Positions 61,077-64,000 of a DNA stretch of 64,000 nt are shown here, piece after piece. The position numbers were made by a program, and so were the translations under genes. Within the stretch, counting starts at the first letter, position 1, and each line of letters opens with the position of its first letter. Origin of the DNA: Streptomyces tsukubensis (GTDB lineage Bacteria > Actinomycetota > Actinomycetes > Streptomycetales > Streptomycetaceae); NCBI RefSeq assembly GCF_009296025.1, contig NZ_CP045178.1, positions 7,316,001 through 7,380,000 on the forward strand, in the 5' to 3' direction. The notes under the pieces were generated by a model. That model saw nothing but the letters and a program-made list of their open reading frames with translations. It made no database searches and was not told the DNA's origin.

Positions 61077-61511
61077 ATGGCGAGCGATGTGCCGACGGGC
61101 CATGTGTCCGATCTCGACTGGCTGTTGAGCGGTTTGGTGCAGCGCGTGCCGCACAGCCGCAGCGCGGTCCTGCTCTCCGCGGACGGACTGGTGAAATCGG
61201 TCCACGGCCTCGACACCGACAGCGCGGACCACATGGCGGCCCTCGCCTCAGGTATCTACTCGCTCGGGCGCAGCGCGGGTGTCCGCTTCGGCGACGGCGG
61301 AGAAGTGCGCCAAGTGGTGGTCGAACTCGACTCCACCCTGCTCTTCGTCTCCGCGGCCGGCTCCGGCACCTGTCTCGCCGTCCTCGCGAGCAGGGAGGCC
61401 GACGCCGCCGTGCTCGGCTACGAGATGGCGATGCTGGTCAAGAGCGTGCGCCCCTACCTCTCCACTCCGGCAAGGCGGCCCGCGGGCCAACCCTCGGCGA
61501 TGAGGCGCTGA
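61077..61511 (+). CDS. cvnB: Roadblock/LC7 domain protein CvnB
   Basis: A 144-aa roadblock/LC7 protein. The fold is recognisable in LDWLLSGLVQRVPHSRSAVLLSADGLVKSVHGLD and the later strand QVVVELDSTLLFVSAAGSGTCLAVLASREAD. CvnB is thought to bind the CvnD GTPase, like other roadblock GTPase regulators. The ATG at 61077 has AAGGAG 10 nt upstream and fits the compact family; the longer frame adds 17 residues. It is followed 2 bp later by cvnC. Confidence 0.92.
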   Translation: MASDVPTGHVSDLDWLLSGLVQRVPHSRSAVLLSADGLVKSVHGLDTDSADHMAALASGIYSLGRSAGVRFGDGGEVRQVVVELDSTLLFVSAAGSGTCLAVLASREADAAVLGYEMAMLVKSVRPYLSTPARRPAGQPSAMRR

Positions 61512-61513
61512 CC

Positions 61514-61885
61514 GTGACGGCCCCACAGGACGGGCCGTGGCTGGACGACGCCGCCGGGCGGCTGGTGCGCCCCTACACCGTCAGTGGCGGGCGCACCCGC
61601 CCGACCGCCCGCTTCGATCTGCTCTCCCAGGTGATGGTCACGGGCAAGCCGGCCCCGCCCCATCTCGGACCGGAGCACGGGCAGGCCCTGGCCCTCTGCG
61701 GGGTCCCCGCCTCCGTCGCCGAGGTCGCCGCACAGCTCAGGCTGCCGGCCGTCGTCACCAAGGTGCTCCTTTCCGACCTGGTGGACTGCGGCGCCCTCAT
61801 CGAGAAACCGCCGGATTCCTACCACAACCCCACTGACCGGTCCCTTTTGGAGGCAGTGCTCGATGGACTACGACGACGACTCTGA
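61514..61885 (+). CDS. cvnC: DUF742 protein CvnC
   Basis: A 123-aa DUF742 protein. The conserved RLVRPYTVSGGRTRP opening and the winged-helix-like C-terminal half (SVAEVAAQLRLPAVVTKVLLSDLVDCGAL) are the family's hallmarks. It may link the sensor to the GTPase or bind DNA. The start is a GTG at 61514, two bases after the cvnB stop. It overlaps cvnD by 23 nt, so the four cvn genes are one operon. Confidence 0.92.
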   Translation: MTAPQDGPWLDDAAGRLVRPYTVSGGRTRPTARFDLLSQVMVTGKPAPPHLGPEHGQALALCGVPASVAEVAAQLRLPAVVTKVLLSDLVDCGALIEKPPDSYHNPTDRSLLEAVLDGLRRRL

Positions 61886-62456
61886 CACCTTCCCCACCGC
61901 GCTGAAGATCCTCATCGCGGGCGGGTTCGGAGTCGGCAAGACGACCTTCGTGGGCGCGGTCAGTGAGATCGCCCCCCTCAGCACGGAGGAACTGCTCACC
62001 ACGGTCAGCGTGGCCACCGACAGCCTGGAGGGGGTGGAGAACAAGAGCACGACCACCGTCGCCATGGACTTCGGCAGGATCACCCTCGACGGTGACCACG
62101 TCCTCTACCTCTTCGGCACACCGGGACAGGAGCGCTTCTGGTTCATGTGGGACGAACTGTCGGAGGGAGCGCTCGGCGCGGTGATCCTCGCCGACACCCG
62201 CAGGCTCCAGGACTGCTTCGCCGCCGTCGACTTCTTCGAACAGCGCGGCCTGAACTTCGTCGTGGCCATCAACGAGTTCGACGGTGCCCACCGCTACGAC
62301 CCCGGGGAGGTGCGCAGCGCCATGGACCTGGGCCCGGGTGTCCCCGTCGTCCGCTGCGACGCCAGGATCTCCAGCTCGGGCGTCCAGACGCTGCTGACCC
62401 TCGTCAAACACCTGCTGTCGGCCAGCCCGGCCCCGAGCTACGGAGCACGCACATGA
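61863..62456 (+). CDS. cvnD: Small GTPase CvnD
   Basis: A 197-aa Ras-like GTP-binding protein of the conservon type. The P-loop is AGGFGVGKTTFVGA near residues 19-32, switch I has the Thr in STTTVAMDFG, switch II is FGTPGQERFWFMW, and the NKxD-equivalent is AINEFDGAHRY (with Glu in place of Lys-x). The effector loop is altered like other CvnD proteins. It starts inside cvnC and shares 4 bp with the GAF gene. Confidence 0.93.
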   Translation: MDYDDDSDTFPTALKILIAGGFGVGKTTFVGAVSEIAPLSTEELLTTVSVATDSLEGVENKSTTTVAMDFGRITLDGDHVLYLFGTPGQERFWFMWDELSEGALGAVILADTRRLQDCFAAVDFFEQRGLNFVVAINEFDGAHRYDPGEVRSAMDLGPGVPVVRCDARISSSGVQTLLTLVKHLLSASPAPSYGART

Positions 62457-63010
62457 CGTCCACCGCCGACGGCCACCTGCTGCTGACCCCCGCCGACAAG
62501 GAGGCACCCGCGCGGGTGCGCAGACTGCGCGATCTCGGTCTCGGGGAGCGGCCCGACGCGTGGCTGGACGGGTTCGCCGCCCGGCTGGCGCGGATCACGG
62601 GGGCGCCCTGCGCGATGGTCAACTTCATCGACGAGAACCGCCAGTTCTTCGCGGGACTGCACGCCCCCGCCCTCCCGGCGCACTCCGGCGACGCGGCCAC
62701 CCCGCTCCTTGGCCGCTATCTGCCCCGCGACCACGGCTACTGTCCCCACGTCGTCGTACGCCGCAGGGCGCTGGTCCTTGAGGACGTCCGCGACTTCCCG
62801 CGGTTCGCGGGCAACCCCGTGGTCGACGACATCGGCATCCGCTCCTACCTCGGGGCGCCCCTCATCGACCGTACGGGGATCGCCCTGGGCACGGTGTGCG
62901 TGGTGGACACCGCGCCCAGGGCCTGGGGCAAGGAGGGGCTGACGACCATCAAGAACCTGGCCGGTGAACTGATCGACGACATCCACCGCCACGAGGCCGG
63001 CTCCCTCTGA
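62453..63010 (+). CDS. GAF domain protein coupled to the conservon
   Basis: A 185-aa protein whose residues about 20-170 form a GAF domain (DAWLDGFAARLARITGAPCAMVNFIDENRQFFAG ... RSYLGAPLIDRTGIALGTVCVVDTAPRAW). The Cys-Pro in GYCPHVVVRRRALVLEDVRD is typical of GAF proteins in signalling operons. It has no output domain, so it may sense a small ligand or redox state and feed it to the conservon. The ATG overlaps the cvnD stop (ATGA), which strongly links it to the same complex; not every conservon has such a partner. Confidence 0.88.
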   Translation: MTSTADGHLLLTPADKEAPARVRRLRDLGLGERPDAWLDGFAARLARITGAPCAMVNFIDENRQFFAGLHAPALPAHSGDAATPLLGRYLPRDHGYCPHVVVRRRALVLEDVRDFPRFAGNPVVDDIGIRSYLGAPLIDRTGIALGTVCVVDTAPRAWGKEGLTTIKNLAGELIDDIHRHEAGSL

Positions 63011-63200
63011 CCCGGCCACTCGGACGCCGACCACGCGGGTCCGCGCGCTCTCCCGTACGGCCGGCCGGGGGTGTGCGCGCATGAGGCGCGCCAGGCGGGG
63101 GAGAGGCACACGGAGACAGCAGCCGAAGAAGCGCACGACGACCCGGCGGCCGTGGCGAGGCGCCTTCGGCCCCGGACGTCCGACCATGGGAGCCCACCCG

Positions 63201-64000
63201 ATGACCAGCCAAGCGCCAGAGACCGCCTACACCCCCGGAATCCTTCAGGCCGGCGACGGCACCGCGGTCGCCACCTACACCTGGCTGCCGGCGAGCGGCA
63301 GGCCCCGGGCGTTCCTCCAGATCGCCCACGGAGCGGCCGAGCACGCCCTGCGCTACGACCGTTTCGCACGCCACCTCGTCGCCCGCGGCTACGGCGTCGT
63401 CGCCTCCGACCATCGGGGGCACGGCGCGACCGCCCAGTCCACCGGGGGACTCGGTGTCACCGGGGAGGGTGACGCCGAAGCGCCGGACAGCTGGCGTGCC
63501 GTCGTCGAGGACCTGAAGGCGGTGGGCGACCAGCTCCGCGCGCTCAACCCCGGCACTCCGGTCCTGCTCCTCGGACACAGCCTGGGCTCGCTGCTCGCCA
63601 GGGACTACGCGCAGGAGTACGCGGACGACCTCGCGGGCCTGATCCTCACCGGGACCTTCCGCTCCTTGCCCGGTGCCGACCGGGAAGGGGCACAGGCCCG
63701 CCTCGAACAGGAGGTCGCCGACCACGGCCGCGCAGCCGTGTCGTCCTTCATGCCCGACCTGTTCGCCTCGTTCAACGACCCCTTCACCCGGCGCACGGGC
63801 TTCGAATGGCTCTCGCGCGACGAGACAGAGGTGGACGCCTACGCCGCCGACGAACGCTGCGGCTTCCCCTTCTCCGCCGGACTCTCCCTGGACTTCGTAC
63901 GGGCGGTACGCAAGATCAACGACCCGCGGAACCTCGCGCGCGTCCCCGCCGACCTGCCCGTCCACGTGGCGTCGGGGACGGAGGACCCCTGCAACCAGCG
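63201..64000 (+). CDS. Alpha/beta hydrolase (S33/monoacylglycerol-lipase-like), 3' truncated
   Basis: A frame open to the window edge with 266 visible residues. The oxyanion region is LQIAHGAAEHALRYDRF, the nucleophile Ser is in LLLGHSLGSLLARDYAQEY, and a likely catalytic Asp is in VASGTEDPCN near the end; the His lies beyond the window. It resembles lysophospholipase/monoacylglycerol-lipase-type S33 hydrolases. The ATG at 63201 has GGGAG about 7 nt upstream; an in-frame ATG at 63186 is possible. It is 190 bp from the GAF gene and probably separate. Confidence 0.85.
   Translation, partial: MTSQAPETAYTPGILQAGDGTAVATYTWLPASGRPRAFLQIAHGAAEHALRYDRFARHLVARGYGVVASDHRGHGATAQSTGGLGVTGEGDAEAPDSWRAVVEDLKAVGDQLRALNPGTPVLLLGHSLGSLLARDYAQEYADDLAGLILTGTFRSLPGADREGAQARLEQEVADHGRAAVSSFMPDLFASFNDPFTRRTGFEWLSRDETEVDAYAADERCGFPFSAGLSLDFVRAVRKINDPRNLARVPADLPVHVASGTEDPCNQ

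Overview
The window is high-GC DNA with GC-rich third codon positions, frequent GTG starts, and ATGA/GTGA stop-start overlaps. The gene content (ABC-F, Tex, a SCO6745-like protein, a hopanoid cluster with squalene-hopene cyclase, a conservon, a c-di-AMP riboswitch ahead of a LysM/M23 hydrolase) points to a Streptomyces chromosome. The gene order broadly follows the right-hand region of the S. coelicolor chromosome around SCO6720-SCO6771, as I remember it; this was not checked by search.

Layout. (1) 1-10.9 kb is housekeeping: a truncated unknown protein, an ABC-F ATPase, Tex with an RGG-rich tail, a tiny LPFR-type protein, an enoyl-CoA hydratase/SCO6745-like pair, an RsbW-like ATPase, isopentenyl-diphosphate isomerase, a cation efflux protein and a UDP-glucose 4-epimerase. 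(2) 11.2-18.25 kb is one tightly coupled plus-strand operon: a DUF5941-type CDP-alcohol transferase, a cytidylyltransferase-like enzyme, a glycerol-1-phosphate-dehydrogenase-like enzyme, a second CDP-alcohol transferase, a family-2 glycosyltransferase and a TagG/TagH-type exporter. Together they look like a route that makes, activates, transfers, decorates and exports a polyol-phosphate glycoconjugate. I know of no assigned product, and this is the best candidate for an undescribed system here. (3) 18.7-31.9 kb is the hopanoid operon: hpnC, hpnD, a 58-aa coupled ORF, hpnE, polyprenyl synthase, shc, hpnG, hpnH, dxs, hpnO-like aminotransferase, then an XRE-cupin regulator and a small membrane protein. 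The ispG gene found between hpnH and dxs in S. coelicolor is absent. (4) 31.9-42.7 kb is mixed: a phosphatase, a riboswitch-controlled cell-wall hydrolase, an SGNH hydrolase, a TetR regulator with an amino-acid dehydrogenase/2-oxoacid decarboxylase pair, an NAPE-PLD-like hydrolase and a streptogrisin-like protease.

(5) 43.1-58.2 kb looks like two adjoining catabolic loci. The first has an MHS-family transporter, a nitrilase-like amidohydrolase, and a minus-strand operon of cupin protein, alpha/beta hydrolase, HisD-like dehydrogenase, SDR and HpcH/HpaI aldolase, with a divergent LacI regulator. Palindromes of the type TGCATRCGYATGCA lie at both ends of this locus, which suggests one LacI regulon. 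The second has a flavin monooxygenase, a LysR regulator, a second HisD paralogue and a double SnoaL-like protein, with a T-N11-A LysR box at the divergent promoter. (6) 58.6-63.0 kb is a complete conservon (cvnA-B-C-D) with a coupled GAF protein, followed by a truncated alpha/beta hydrolase.

Short tandem repeats (7 to 32 bp) are common both between genes and inside reading frames, where they extend protein ends (XRE-cupin, SCO6771-like, cupin, LysR, alpha/beta hydrolase, CvnA). No rRNA, intact tRNA, CRISPR array, insertion sequence or prophage was recognised.
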